A stretch of 64,000 nucleotides of DNA, taken from Saccharothrix algeriensis (GTDB lineage Bacteria > Actinomycetota > Actinomycetes > Mycobacteriales > Pseudonocardiaceae). The stretch spans positions 6,606,001 to 6,670,000 of the forward strand of contig NZ_JAFBCL010000001.1 of assembly GCF_016907655.1 (NCBI RefSeq). Reading direction: 5' to 3'. Both the position numbers and the translations under genes were made by a program. The notes under the pieces are model-generated. The model did not search any database. It saw only the letters and a list, made by a program, of their open reading frames with translations, and was not told where the DNA came from. This document shows, piece after piece, positions 56,721 through 64,000 of the stretch. Numbering within the stretch: position 1 is the stretch's first letter; each line of letters opens with the position of its first letter.

Positions 56721-58114
56721 CCGCCCCCGTGGTCGACCGCTCCCTGTGGCGGGCCGCGTTCGTGCTCGTCCTGGGCACGTTCATGGCCACGCTCGACAGC
56801 ACGATCGTCTCCGTCGGCCTGGACGCGCTCGCCGAGCGGTTCCACGCGCCGGTCACCGAGGTCCAGTGGGTCGGCACCGCCTACCTGCTGGCCGTGGTCG
56901 CGGCCGTGCCCGCGTCCGGGTGGCTGGCCGACCGGTTCGGCGGGCGGCGGGTGTGGCTGTGCGCGGTCGCGCTGTTCCTGCTCGGCTCGCTGCTGTGCGC
57001 GGTGGCGTGGTCGCTGCCCAGCCTGGTGGTGTTCCGGGTCGTGCAGGGCCTGGGCGGCGGCCTGCTGCCGGCGACCGGGCAGGCGCTGCTGGCGCGGGCC
57101 GCCGGGCGCGAGCGCATCGGCCGGCTCATCGGCGTGGTCGGCGTCGTGCCGCTGCTCTCGCCGGTGCTCGGGCCGCTGGTGGGCGGCGCGATCCTGGGCG
57201 TCGCCGACTGGCCGTGGCTGTTCCTGGTCAACCTGCCCGTCGGGCTCGGCGCGCTGCTGCTGGCCCGCCGGCACGTGCCCGCGGCGCCGCCGGCCGAGCG
57301 GCCCGGCGCGTTCGACGTGCGCGGCGCGCTGCTGCTCTCGCCCGGCCTGGCCGTCCTGGTGTACGGGCTGTCGGGCTTCGGCCACGGCCCCGCGCTCACC
57401 CCGGCGCTGGTCGTCGCGGTCGGGGCGGGGGCGCTGGTGGCGTTCGTCGTCCACGGCCTGCGCACCACCCGCGTCCCGCTGATCGACCCGCGCCTGTTCG
57501 CCCGGCCGCCGTTCGGGGCGGCGGCGCTCGCGCTGGCCCTGCTCGGCGCGTCGGTGTTCGGCACGATGTTCCTGCTGCCGCTGTACCTGCAGACCGACCT
57601 GACGGCGTGGCAGGCGGGCCTGCTGCTCGCGCCGCAGGGCGTCGGCGCCGCGCTCGGCTCGGTGCTGGTGACCCGGGTCGTGGACGCCGCCGCCCCGCGC
57701 ACCCTCGTGCTGGCCGGCATCGGGCTCGTCGCCGCGGGCACGGCGCCCCTGACCCTGCTCGGGCACGACCTGCCCGACGCCGTGATCGTGTTCGCGCTGC
57801 TGGCGCGGGGCACCGGCGCGGCGCTGGTCGGCGCACCCGTGATGGCGCTGGTCTACCGGGCGGTCGAACCCGCCCGCCTGCCGCGCGCCGCCGGTGCGCT
57901 GAACCTGCTCAACACCGTCGGCGGTTCCGTCGGCACCGCGCTGCTCGCCGTCGTGCTCCAGAGCCGGCTGGCCGCTCGCGGCGCCGACCCCTCCGCCGTC
58001 TCCGCCGCGTTCGCCGACACCTTCTGGTGGGTGCTCGGCCTGGTCCTCGTCGCGGCCGCCGCAGCGACCAGGCTGCCCCGCCCCGACAACGAGAAGGGCA
58101 CTGCCGATGCTTGA
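56717..58114 (+). CDS. MFS exporter of the DHA2 (EmrB/QacA) family
   Basis: A 465-residue membrane protein with about fourteen helices. Signatures are FMATLDSTIVSVGLDAL (motif D1 at TM1), GWLADRFGGRRVW (motif A) and LGPLVGGAILGVADWPWLFL (motif C, antiporter). The position inside the siderophore operon, overlapping the NRPS stop (GTGA), makes it the probable siderophore exporter. Confidence 0.92.
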   Translation: MTAPVVDRSLWRAAFVLVLGTFMATLDSTIVSVGLDALAERFHAPVTEVQWVGTAYLLAVVAAVPASGWLADRFGGRRVWLCAVALFLLGSLLCAVAWSLPSLVVFRVVQGLGGGLLPATGQALLARAAGRERIGRLIGVVGVVPLLSPVLGPLVGGAILGVADWPWLFLVNLPVGLGALLLARRHVPAAPPAERPGAFDVRGALLLSPGLAVLVYGLSGFGHGPALTPALVVAVGAGALVAFVVHGLRTTRVPLIDPRLFARPPFGAAALALALLGASVFGTMFLLPLYLQTDLTAWQAGLLLAPQGVGAALGSVLVTRVVDAAAPRTLVLAGIGLVAAGTAPLTLLGHDLPDAVIVFALLARGTGAALVGAPVMALVYRAVEPARLPRAAGALNLLNTVGGSVGTALLAVVLQSRLAARGADPSAVSAAFADTFWWVLGLVLVAAAAATRLPRPDNEKGTADA

Positions 58115-59135
58115 CACCCTGCCCACACCCGCCGACGTGGCCGCAGCGCACCCGCTGCCGGCCACCGCCGCCGACGACATCGCCCGGCACCGCAACACCG
58201 TCGCCGACGTGCTGGCCGGGCGCGACCCCCGACTGCTCGTCGTGGTCGGGCCGTGCTCCGTGCACGACCCGCTCGCCGCCCTGGAGTACGCGCGCCTGCT
58301 CGCCGCCGAGGCGAGCCGGCTCGCCGACGACCTCGTGGTCGTGCTGCGGGCCTACCTGGAGAAGCCGCGCACCGTCTCGGGGTGGACCGGCCTGCTCACC
58401 GACCCCGCGCTGGAGGGCAAGGGCGACATCGCGACCGGCCTGCAGGTGGGCCGGGCGTTCCTGGTGGAGGCGGCGGCGCTGGGGCTGCCGCTGGCCTACG
58501 AGTTCGTGGACCCGATGCTGGCCCACCACGTCGCCGACACCGTGAGCTGGGGCGCGGTGGGGGCGCGCACGGTGGCCGCGCAGCCGCACCGGCACCTGGC
58601 GTCGTGGCTGCCGATGCCGGTGGGGCTGAAGAACTGCGTCACCGGCCACCTGGGCACCGCCATCGACGCGATCCGGGCGTCCCGGCTGCCGCACACCTTC
58701 CCCGGCGTCGGCCTCGACGGGCGCCTCACCACGCTGCGCAGCACCGGCAACCCGGACACCCACCTGGTCCTGCGCGGCGGCCGGGAGCCCAACTACGGGG
58801 CCGCGCACGTGTCGGCCGCCCTCGACGCCCTGAACGCGGCCGGCCTGCCGCCGCGGGTGGTCGTGGACGCCTCGCACGGCAACAGCGGCAAGGACCACAA
58901 CCGCCAGCCCGGCGTGGTCGAGGACCTGGCCGGCCAGATCGCGGCGGGCAACCGCCGGCTGACCGGGGTGATGATCGAGTCCTACCTGTCCGACGGCAAC
59001 CAGAAGGCGCCCCGGCGCCCGGACGTGAGCCTGACCGACGCGTGCCTGGGCTGGGCCCGCACCACGCCGCTGCTGGAGGTCCTGGCCCGCGCCGTCCGGG
59101 CGCGGACGGCGGTGCCCAGCGCGGCGACGGTCTGA
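58107..59135 (+). CDS. 3-deoxy-7-phosphoheptulonate synthase, class I (AroFGH type)
   Basis: A 342-residue DAHP synthase condensing PEP and erythrose-4-phosphate, the entry to the shikimate pathway. Signatures are LLVVVGPCSVHDP, GLKNCVTGHLGTAIDA, ILRGG-like VLRGGREPNY, VDASHGNSGKDHN and GVMIESYLSDGNQ. Actinomycete primary metabolism normally uses the unrelated class II enzyme, so this copy looks dedicated to supplying chorismate for DHB. It overlaps the exporter gene by 8 bp and ends the operon ahead of a strong terminator. Confidence 0.93.
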   Translation: MLDTLPTPADVAAAHPLPATAADDIARHRNTVADVLAGRDPRLLVVVGPCSVHDPLAALEYARLLAAEASRLADDLVVVLRAYLEKPRTVSGWTGLLTDPALEGKGDIATGLQVGRAFLVEAAALGLPLAYEFVDPMLAHHVADTVSWGAVGARTVAAQPHRHLASWLPMPVGLKNCVTGHLGTAIDAIRASRLPHTFPGVGLDGRLTTLRSTGNPDTHLVLRGGREPNYGAAHVSAALDALNAAGLPPRVVVDASHGNSGKDHNRQPGVVEDLAGQIAAGNRRLTGVMIESYLSDGNQKAPRRPDVSLTDACLGWARTTPLLEVLARAVRARTAVPSAATV

Positions 59136-59191
59136 CGGCGCGGCGCTCGCGCCGGGGGAGGGGCCGCGCGCCCCTCGTGGCGGCGGGGCGG

Positions 59192-59233
59192 CGGCCCGTC
59201 GAGCGGTCCGGGAGGGGACCGCTCGACGGGCCG
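59192..59233 (+). terminator. Terminator of the siderophore operon
   Basis: A perfect 18-bp stem (left arm CGGCCCGTCGAGCGGTCC) with a six-base loop starts 57 bases after the DAHP synthase stop. Confidence 0.85.
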
Positions 59234-59317
59234 CGCGGCCCGCGCGAACCGGCGGACCCGGGGCCGCGCGCGGGGAAGCGGCCGGGCGCGGGGGCGGCTC
59301 GGTGTACGGTTCCCGCC

Positions 59318-60868
59318 GTGGAGCGCTCGATCTTCCCGACCGGCAGCCGGAACCGATCCCTGACCAGCCTGCGCGCGCCCGGCGCCGAGCCGGACGGGAG
59401 CGCCCCGGCCGACCAGGCCCCGCCGCCCGCCGCCCCGGTCCCGCCGGCCGACACCCCGGCCGACACCCCGGACGACCTGGAGGCCGCCGTCGAGCGCGCC
59501 TACCGGCTGATCCTCGGCCGGCCGGCCGACCCGGAGGGCCTCTCCCGGTACGTGGCGGGGCTGCGCTCCGGCGAGGTCGCGCTGCCCGACGTCTGCGCCG
59601 GCCTGGCGGCCTCCGAGGAGTTCGCCCGGCGGCTGACCCCGCCGCCCGCGCCGACCGCCGCCGACACCCGCCCCGAGGACGACCCGGACTGGGTCGACGT
59701 GGCGGAGCTGATCAGGACGGTGACCGTGGAGGAGCTGGCCGAGCGCGCCGAGGGCTACTTCCGGGCGGTGGAGGACCCCGAGCTGCTGCTGACCAAGCCG
59801 GCCAAGGACCCGACCGACGCGCCCGACCTGCTGGTCACCTTCGGCCAGGTGCTGCGCGGCCTGCGCCCGCAGCCGGGCATGACGGTCCTGGACTTCGGCG
59901 CCGGCACCTGCTGGACCAGCCGCTTCCTGACCCAGCTCGGGTGCCGCGTGATCGCGCTGGACGTCTCGCCGACGGCGCTGGAGCTGGGCAGGCGGCTGTT
60001 CGAGGTCCAGCCCGTGCTGGGCGACCAGCCCGAGCCGGACTTCCTCGTCTTCGACGGCCACCGCATCGACCTGCCCGACGCGAGCGTGGACCGCGTCCTG
60101 TCCTTCGACGCCTTCCACCACGTGCCCAACCCCGACGAGGTGATCCGCGAGATGGCGCGGGTGCTGCGCCCCGGCGGCATCGCGGCGTTCTCCGAGCCCG
60201 GCGACCGCCACTCGGTCCAGGCGCAGTCGCAGTTCGAGATGCGCAACTACGGGATCATCGAGAACGACGTCCTGATCGACGAGGTCTGGGCGTGGGCGCG
60301 GGAGGCCGGGTTCGCCGAGCTGCGGCTGTGCCTGTTCGACTCCGCGCCCCGCTGGGTGGACGTCGAGACCTTCCACGACGTGGTCGCCGGGCAGGAGGCC
60401 GGCCAGGACGTGTTCTCCGCGCCCACCCGCGCGGCGATCGGCGACCGACGCCTGTTCGTGCTGCGCCGCGAGGGCGAGGCGGCGCTGGACAGCCGCGAGG
60501 CCAGGGGCCTGGTCGCCGAACTGGCGCTGGACGACGTCGAGGTCGACCGGTCGGGCGAGGTGGTCGTCGTGACCGGCTCCTGCCGCGTGCGCAACCCCGG
60601 CCCCCGGACCTGGCTGCCCTCCGACGCCCGCTTCGGCCCCGTGCTGCTCGGCGTCCGGCTCCACCTGGCCGACCGCACCACGCGCGATCTGACCCGGGTC
60701 CCGCTGCCGGGGCGCGGCGTCGAGCCGGGCGGGAGCGCCGGGTTCCCGGTGCGGGTCGAGGTGCCGCCCCAGCCCGAGGGCGTCGTGGCGGTGGAGTTCG
60801 ACCTGGTCAGCGAGCGGGTGTGCTGGTTCGGCGCCAACGGCTCGCCGGTGGTCAGGCTCGCGCTGTGA
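59318..60868 (+). CDS. DUF4214-SAM methyltransferase-beta-sandwich protein
   Basis: A 516-residue protein. After a disordered Pro/Ala segment (residues 20-48) comes a DUF4214-like helical domain (LEAAVERAYRLILGRPADPE, LSRYVAGL; about 48-108). A class I methyltransferase follows (motif I VLDFGAGTCWTSRFL, DRVLSFDAFHHVPNP, VLRPGG; about 150-330). The C-terminal beta domain (about 390-516: VRNPGPRTWLP, EPGGSAGFPVRVEVP) resembles NBR1-type Ig-like modules. DUF4214 and such modules often accompany enzymes of cell-surface glycan synthesis, so a glycan methyltransferase is a reasonable guess. A TACGGT -10-like hexamer lies eight bases before the GTG, so the mRNA may be leaderless. Confidence 0.8.
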   Translation: MERSIFPTGSRNRSLTSLRAPGAEPDGSAPADQAPPPAAPVPPADTPADTPDDLEAAVERAYRLILGRPADPEGLSRYVAGLRSGEVALPDVCAGLAASEEFARRLTPPPAPTAADTRPEDDPDWVDVAELIRTVTVEELAERAEGYFRAVEDPELLLTKPAKDPTDAPDLLVTFGQVLRGLRPQPGMTVLDFGAGTCWTSRFLTQLGCRVIALDVSPTALELGRRLFEVQPVLGDQPEPDFLVFDGHRIDLPDASVDRVLSFDAFHHVPNPDEVIREMARVLRPGGIAAFSEPGDRHSVQAQSQFEMRNYGIIENDVLIDEVWAWAREAGFAELRLCLFDSAPRWVDVETFHDVVAGQEAGQDVFSAPTRAAIGDRRLFVLRREGEAALDSREARGLVAELALDDVEVDRSGEVVVVTGSCRVRNPGPRTWLPSDARFGPVLLGVRLHLADRTTRDLTRVPLPGRGVEPGGSAGFPVRVEVPPQPEGVVAVEFDLVSERVCWFGANGSPVVRLAL

Positions 60869-60871
60869 CCC

Positions 60872-60924
60872 GGGCGGGGCTCACCGCCCCGAGGGCGTCG
60901 ATCGCGGGGTGGTGAGCCCCGCCC
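60872..60924. terminator. Bidirectional terminator between methyltransferase and P450
   Basis: Perfect 14-bp arms GGGCGGGGCTCACC / GGTGAGCCCCGCCC enclose a 25-base loop that can itself pair (GCCCC...GGGGT). It lies directly after the methyltransferase stop and downstream of the convergent P450. Confidence 0.8.
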
Positions 60925-61050
60925 GTTCCGCGTCGGGAACGCCGGCCGCCGGCAGGGGGGCGTCCCGTGCCACCCGGCCCGGCGGCACGGGCCGCGCAAC
61001 TGCCGACATTCCGCACTGGGACGCCCACCACCGCGTCGGACGCCCGCGGG

Positions 61051-62271
61051 CTACCAGGTCACGGGCAGCTCGTGCACGCCGTAGACGAACCCGTCGTGCT
61101 TGAACGGGATCCGGTCGAGGTCGACGGCCGAGCGCAGGCCGGGCACGCGGCGCAGCAGGGTGCGGTAGGCCACCTCCAGCTCCAGCCGGGCCAGCGACTG
61201 GCCCAGGCACTGGTGCGCGCCGAACCCGAACGCGAGGTGGTGGCGGGCCTCGCGGGTCAGGTCGAGCCGGTCCGGGTCGGGGAAGGCGGCGGGGTCGCGG
61301 TTGCCGACGTCGGTGGGCAGCACCAGGCCCTCGCCCGCCCGCACGAGCTGCCCGCCGACCTCCAGGTCCGCCAGCGCGAAGCGGCGGCGCCCGCCGTGGG
61401 TGATGGTGAGGTAGCGCAGCAGCTCCTCCACCGCGCGGGCGGTGGTGGCCGGGTCATCGCGGTCGCGCAGCAGCGCGAGCTGGTCGGGGTGGCGCAGGAG
61501 CAGCAGGGTGCCCAGCGCGATCATGTTGGCGGTGGTCTCGTGGCCCGCGAGCAGCAGCAGCACGGCCAGCTCGGCGGCCTGCCCGGCGCCCAGCTCGCCG
61601 GCGGCGACCCGCTCGCCCAGCCGGGACAGCAGGTCGTCGCCGGGGCGGTCGACCCGGTCGGCCAGCAGCCCGGCCAGGTACCGGCCCAGGTCGGCGATCG
61701 CCGCCGCGCGCTGCTCGCCGGTGGAGCCCCGGTGGACCAGGGTCCGGCTGCGCGCCTGGAAGAAGCCGTGGTCGGCGTAGGGCACGCCGAGCAGGTCGCA
61801 GATCACCAGCGACGGGACGGGCAGCGCGAACGCCTCCACGAGGTCCACCGGCCGGGGACCGGCCGACAGCGCGTCGACCGCGTCGTCCACGACCCGCTGC
61901 ACGACCGGGCGCAGGGCCTCGACCTTCTTCACCGTGAACGCGGCGTTGACCATGCGCCGCAGCCGGGCGTGCTCGGGGTCGTCCATGCCGACCAGGCTCA
62001 GCGAGCCGGTGCCCGGACCCTGCAGCGGGTAGGCGGGGTGCGCCATGTCGGCGCTCACGCGGGGGTCGGCGAGCACGGCGCGCTGGTCGGCGTAGCGGGT
62101 GACCAGCCACGGCGTGCTGCCGTCCCACAGCTCGACCTTCGCCAACGGCGCCCGCTCCCGGAGCCCGCGCAGGGCGGGCGGCGGGTCGAACGGGCAGCCG
62201 TCGGCGCGGGGCATCGGGTACCGGGGGAGGCGGGCCGTGCCCTCGCCGACGGGCTGCGACGGGTTCGTCAT
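61051..62271 (-). CDS. Cytochrome P450 (CYP105/CYP107-like)
   Basis: A 406-residue P450 with I-helix LAGHETT, K-helix EELLRY and heme loop FGFGAHQCLGQSLARLEL. The N-terminus LPRYPMPRADGCPFDPPPAL is typical of CYP105-like actinomycete enzymes. Ribosome-binding site GGGAGG precedes the ATG at 62271. It is the last gene of a three-gene unit that also makes its ferredoxin reductase and ferredoxin, so it has a dedicated electron supply. The substrate is unknown; a link to the neighbouring siderophore locus is not shown. Confidence 0.92.
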   Translation of the reverse strand: MTNPSQPVGEGTARLPRYPMPRADGCPFDPPPALRGLRERAPLAKVELWDGSTPWLVTRYADQRAVLADPRVSADMAHPAYPLQGPGTGSLSLVGMDDPEHARLRRMVNAAFTVKKVEALRPVVQRVVDDAVDALSAGPRPVDLVEAFALPVPSLVICDLLGVPYADHGFFQARSRTLVHRGSTGEQRAAAIADLGRYLAGLLADRVDRPGDDLLSRLGERVAAGELGAGQAAELAVLLLLAGHETTANMIALGTLLLLRHPDQLALLRDRDDPATTARAVEELLRYLTITHGGRRRFALADLEVGGQLVRAGEGLVLPTDVGNRDPAAFPDPDRLDLTREARHHLAFGFGAHQCLGQSLARLELEVAYRTLLRRVPGLRSAVDLDRIPFKHDGFVYGVHELPVTW

Positions 62272-62303
62272 GGCCTACCTCCCGGTAGCGGGCCGCGCCG
62301 GGG

Positions 62304-63494
62304 TCAGGAACCGGCGCGGACGGGGTGGTGCGGGACCACCAGGCGCTCCTGCCGGAGCAGGCGGGTCTGCTTGGGCATGTTCCAGCCCAGGACGCCGACC
62401 GCCTCGCCGTCGTCCTGCTCGTACAGCGCCACGAAGCGGCGGTCGGCGACCTCGCCCTCCACCACGGTCACCCGCGTGCCCGCGGTGGGCACGCCGTGGA
62501 CGTGGATCTTCGCGTCGAACTGGTCGGTCCAGAAGTACGGCACGGGCGCGTAGGGCCGGTCCGCGCCCAGGATGTCCTCCGCCACCGCCGCGGCCTGCTC
62601 GGTGGCGTTCGTGCGGTTCTCCAGCCGCAGCGACCCCAGGCGGGGGTGCTGCCAGCGGGCGACGTCGCCGACCGCGTAGACGCCCTCGGCGGCGCGGCAC
62701 CGCTCGTCGCACACCACGCCGTTGTCCAGCGCCAACCCGCTGTCGGCCAACCACTCCGTGTTCGGGACCGCGCCCACCGCGACCACGACCACGTCCGCCG
62801 GGAGCACCTCGCCGCCCGCCACCCGCACGCCGGTGACCCGGTCGCCGTCGTCGACCAGGCCGTCGAACGCGGTGCCCGGCCGCAGCCGGACACCGCGCTC
62901 GACGTGCAGCGCGGTCAGCGCCCCGGAGGCCAGCGGCCCGAGCGGGAACGCCATCAGCGAGGGCTGGAGCCCCAGGACGGTGACGTCCACGCCGAGTTCG
63001 CGCGCGGTGGCGGCGATCTCGGTGCCCAGCACGCCGTCGCCGACCACCACCAGCCGCCGCGCGGCCACCAGGTCGGCGCGCAGCACGAGCGCGTCGGCCA
63101 CCGTGCGCAGCACGTGCACGCCGGCCACCCGCGGCCCGCCGCCCAGGGTCCGGGGCCGCGCCCCGGTCGCCACCACCACGGTGTCGGCGGTCAGCGTGGC
63201 GCCCGAGGCGGTGCGCACCGCCCGCGCCCCGACGTCGAGCGACACCGCCGCGTCGCCCAGCACCAGGCGGGCGCGCAGCGCCTCCAGCGCCTCGGCGGTG
63301 CGCAGGTGCGCCCGGTCGGGCTCCCACCGGCCGGACAGCACCTGCTTGGACAGCGGCGGCCGGTCGTAGGGCGGGTGCCCCTCGTCGCCCAGCAGGGTCA
63401 CCTCGCCGGTGTAGCCCTTGCGGCGCAGTGCTTCGACCGTGGCCAGCCCGGCGGCGGAGGCGCCGACGACCAGCACGGAGGAAGGCACGCTCAC
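62304..63494 (-). CDS. NAD(P)H-dependent ferredoxin reductase (FAD)
   Basis: A 396-residue oxygenase-type ferredoxin reductase (putidaredoxin-reductase fold). FAD motif VLVVGASAAGLATVEALRRK, the substrate-side YDRPPLSKQVL, NAD motif VVVGDGVLGTEIAATARELG, and the second FAD motif GVYAVGDVARW. The middle glycine pattern is G-D-G-V-L-G, acceptable for NADH. The GTG overlaps the ferredoxin stop (GTGA). It feeds electrons to the ferredoxin and so to the P450 32 bases downstream. Confidence 0.93.
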   Translation of the reverse strand: MSVPSSVLVVGASAAGLATVEALRRKGYTGEVTLLGDEGHPPYDRPPLSKQVLSGRWEPDRAHLRTAEALEALRARLVLGDAAVSLDVGARAVRTASGATLTADTVVVATGARPRTLGGGPRVAGVHVLRTVADALVLRADLVAARRLVVVGDGVLGTEIAATARELGVDVTVLGLQPSLMAFPLGPLASGALTALHVERGVRLRPGTAFDGLVDDGDRVTGVRVAGGEVLPADVVVVAVGAVPNTEWLADSGLALDNGVVCDERCRAAEGVYAVGDVARWQHPRLGSLRLENRTNATEQAAAVAEDILGADRPYAPVPYFWTDQFDAKIHVHGVPTAGTRVTVVEGEVADRRFVALYEQDDGEAVGVLGWNMPKQTRLLRQERLVVPHHPVRAGS

Positions 63495-63697
63495 GCGTCG
63501 GCCCCGAGCGTCAGCGTGATGGCCGCGACCGGGCAGACCTCCACGGCCTCGCGGACGCTCTCGTGCAGGTGCTCGGCAGGCTCCGCGTCCAGCACGACCA
63601 CCACGCCGTCACCGATGCGCTGGTCGAACACCTCCGGCGCCGCCAGTGCGCACATGCCCGCGCCGCAGCACTTGTCCTCGTCCACAGTGATCTTCAT
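63491..63697 (-). CDS. Ferredoxin, [3Fe-4S] P450-type
   Basis: A 68-residue ferredoxin. The cluster pattern is C10-x5-C16 and a later C-P (EVCPVAAI), with Ala13 at the position where a [4Fe-4S] protein would have a second Cys. An extra Cys11 follows the first ligand in the place of the usual Val/Ile. The ATG at 63697 is behind GGAGGG. It is first in the ferredoxin-reductase-P450 operon. Confidence 0.92.
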   Translation of the reverse strand: MKITVDEDKCCGAGMCALAAPEVFDQRIGDGVVVVLDAEPAEHLHESVREAVEVCPVAAITLTLGADA

Positions 63698-63885
63698 GTC
63701 CCGCGTCCCTCCGCGTCCTCGTCCTGGTGGGAACCCGGGTCGCGGTGGTCTCCGCGACCGGCCCGGAGGCCACGTCCCCCAAGGTCCCCCACACCACCGC
63801 CGGCGTCCGTCCGCCTCGTCCGCGGCCCGGTGCCGGCGGGGTGCGGGGCCGTCGCGCCCAGCTAACCGAGTGCCGGAAACCCGGT

Positions 63886-63905
63886 CAAGCAAGTGACTTG
63901 GTAAA
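63886..63905. promoter_or_regulatory. Operator-like dyad CAAGTGACTTG
   Basis: CAAGCAAGTGACTTGGTA contains the perfect dyad CAAGT-G-ACTTG in an AT-richer patch about 190 bases upstream of the ferredoxin gene. It resembles TetR-family operators. It may control the P450 operon or a divergent gene beyond the window; no gene was recognised in 63698-64000. Confidence 0.45.
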
Positions 63906-64000
63906 GCCGGAGTGGCATCGCCGCCGTCGCGCCGGGACGGCGCACATCGGATGATCGCCCCACCGCGGCCCGGCCGCCGCGCCGGACCGGCGCGGGGAGC

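Overview
The window is very GC-rich with strongly G/C-biased third codon positions, many GTG starts, stop/start overlaps between operon genes, a conservon fragment, a SARP regulator, ANTAR and partner-switch proteins, and DmdR/IdeR iron boxes. This points to a filamentous actinomycete. The gene set suits a Pseudonocardiales genus such as Saccharothrix or Actinosynnema; the genus is inference. No rRNA, tRNA, insertion sequence or CRISPR array was seen.

Layout. 1-2932: end of a conservon (CvnD-like GTPase plus a CYP157-like P450 whose ExxR motif reads EVLW), facing a second P450. 3068-7036: an amidase, an overlapping solute-binding lipoprotein/cation diffusion facilitator pair and a Crp-type regulator. 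7378-13224: nrdAB behind a cobalamin riboswitch, divergent from a secreted alpha/alpha-barrel protein that has a second riboswitch-like leader. 13514-17264: a small protein, a secreted trypsin-like protease, an MFS exporter and a decayed solute-binding-protein pseudogene. 17265-19577: a biotin/DMSO sulfoxide reductase-type molybdoenzyme. 20038-27535: a partner-switching signalling island (two RsbW-like ATPases, two STAS proteins, a 1363-residue sensor kinase/receiver/phosphatase, a GAF-ANTAR protein). 28230-31320: a SARP-NB-ARC-TPR regulator divergent from a small repeat protein. 31377-37248: a three-subunit molybdenum hydroxylase, a PEP mutase/isocitrate lyase-like enzyme and a thioredoxin-reductase-like flavoprotein. 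37437-59233: a catecholate siderophore locus. 59318-63697: a methyltransferase and a ferredoxin/ferredoxin reductase/P450 operon.

The siderophore locus is the main biosynthetic unit. Two iron boxes precede isochorismate synthase, a DHB-AMP ligase, a single-domain isochorismatase, a free aryl carrier protein, a siderophore-interacting flavoprotein, a complete FecBCCD-type importer, a 3415-residue NRPS (C-A-T-E-C-A-T-E-C, with no thioesterase), a DHA2 exporter and a class I DAHP synthase. Many of these genes overlap by 4 bp. No 2,3-dihydro-DHB dehydrogenase, MbtH protein or phosphopantetheinyl transferase was found here.

The most unusual signals are the NRPS ending in a condensation domain, the two divergent cobalamin-riboswitch leaders (one before a secreted barrel protein), a NrdB with chlamydial-type metal/radical-site residues, and a frameshifted solute-binding-protein remnant beside an AT-rich operator-like site. 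Nothing was computed or searched; family names rest on motifs read by eye.
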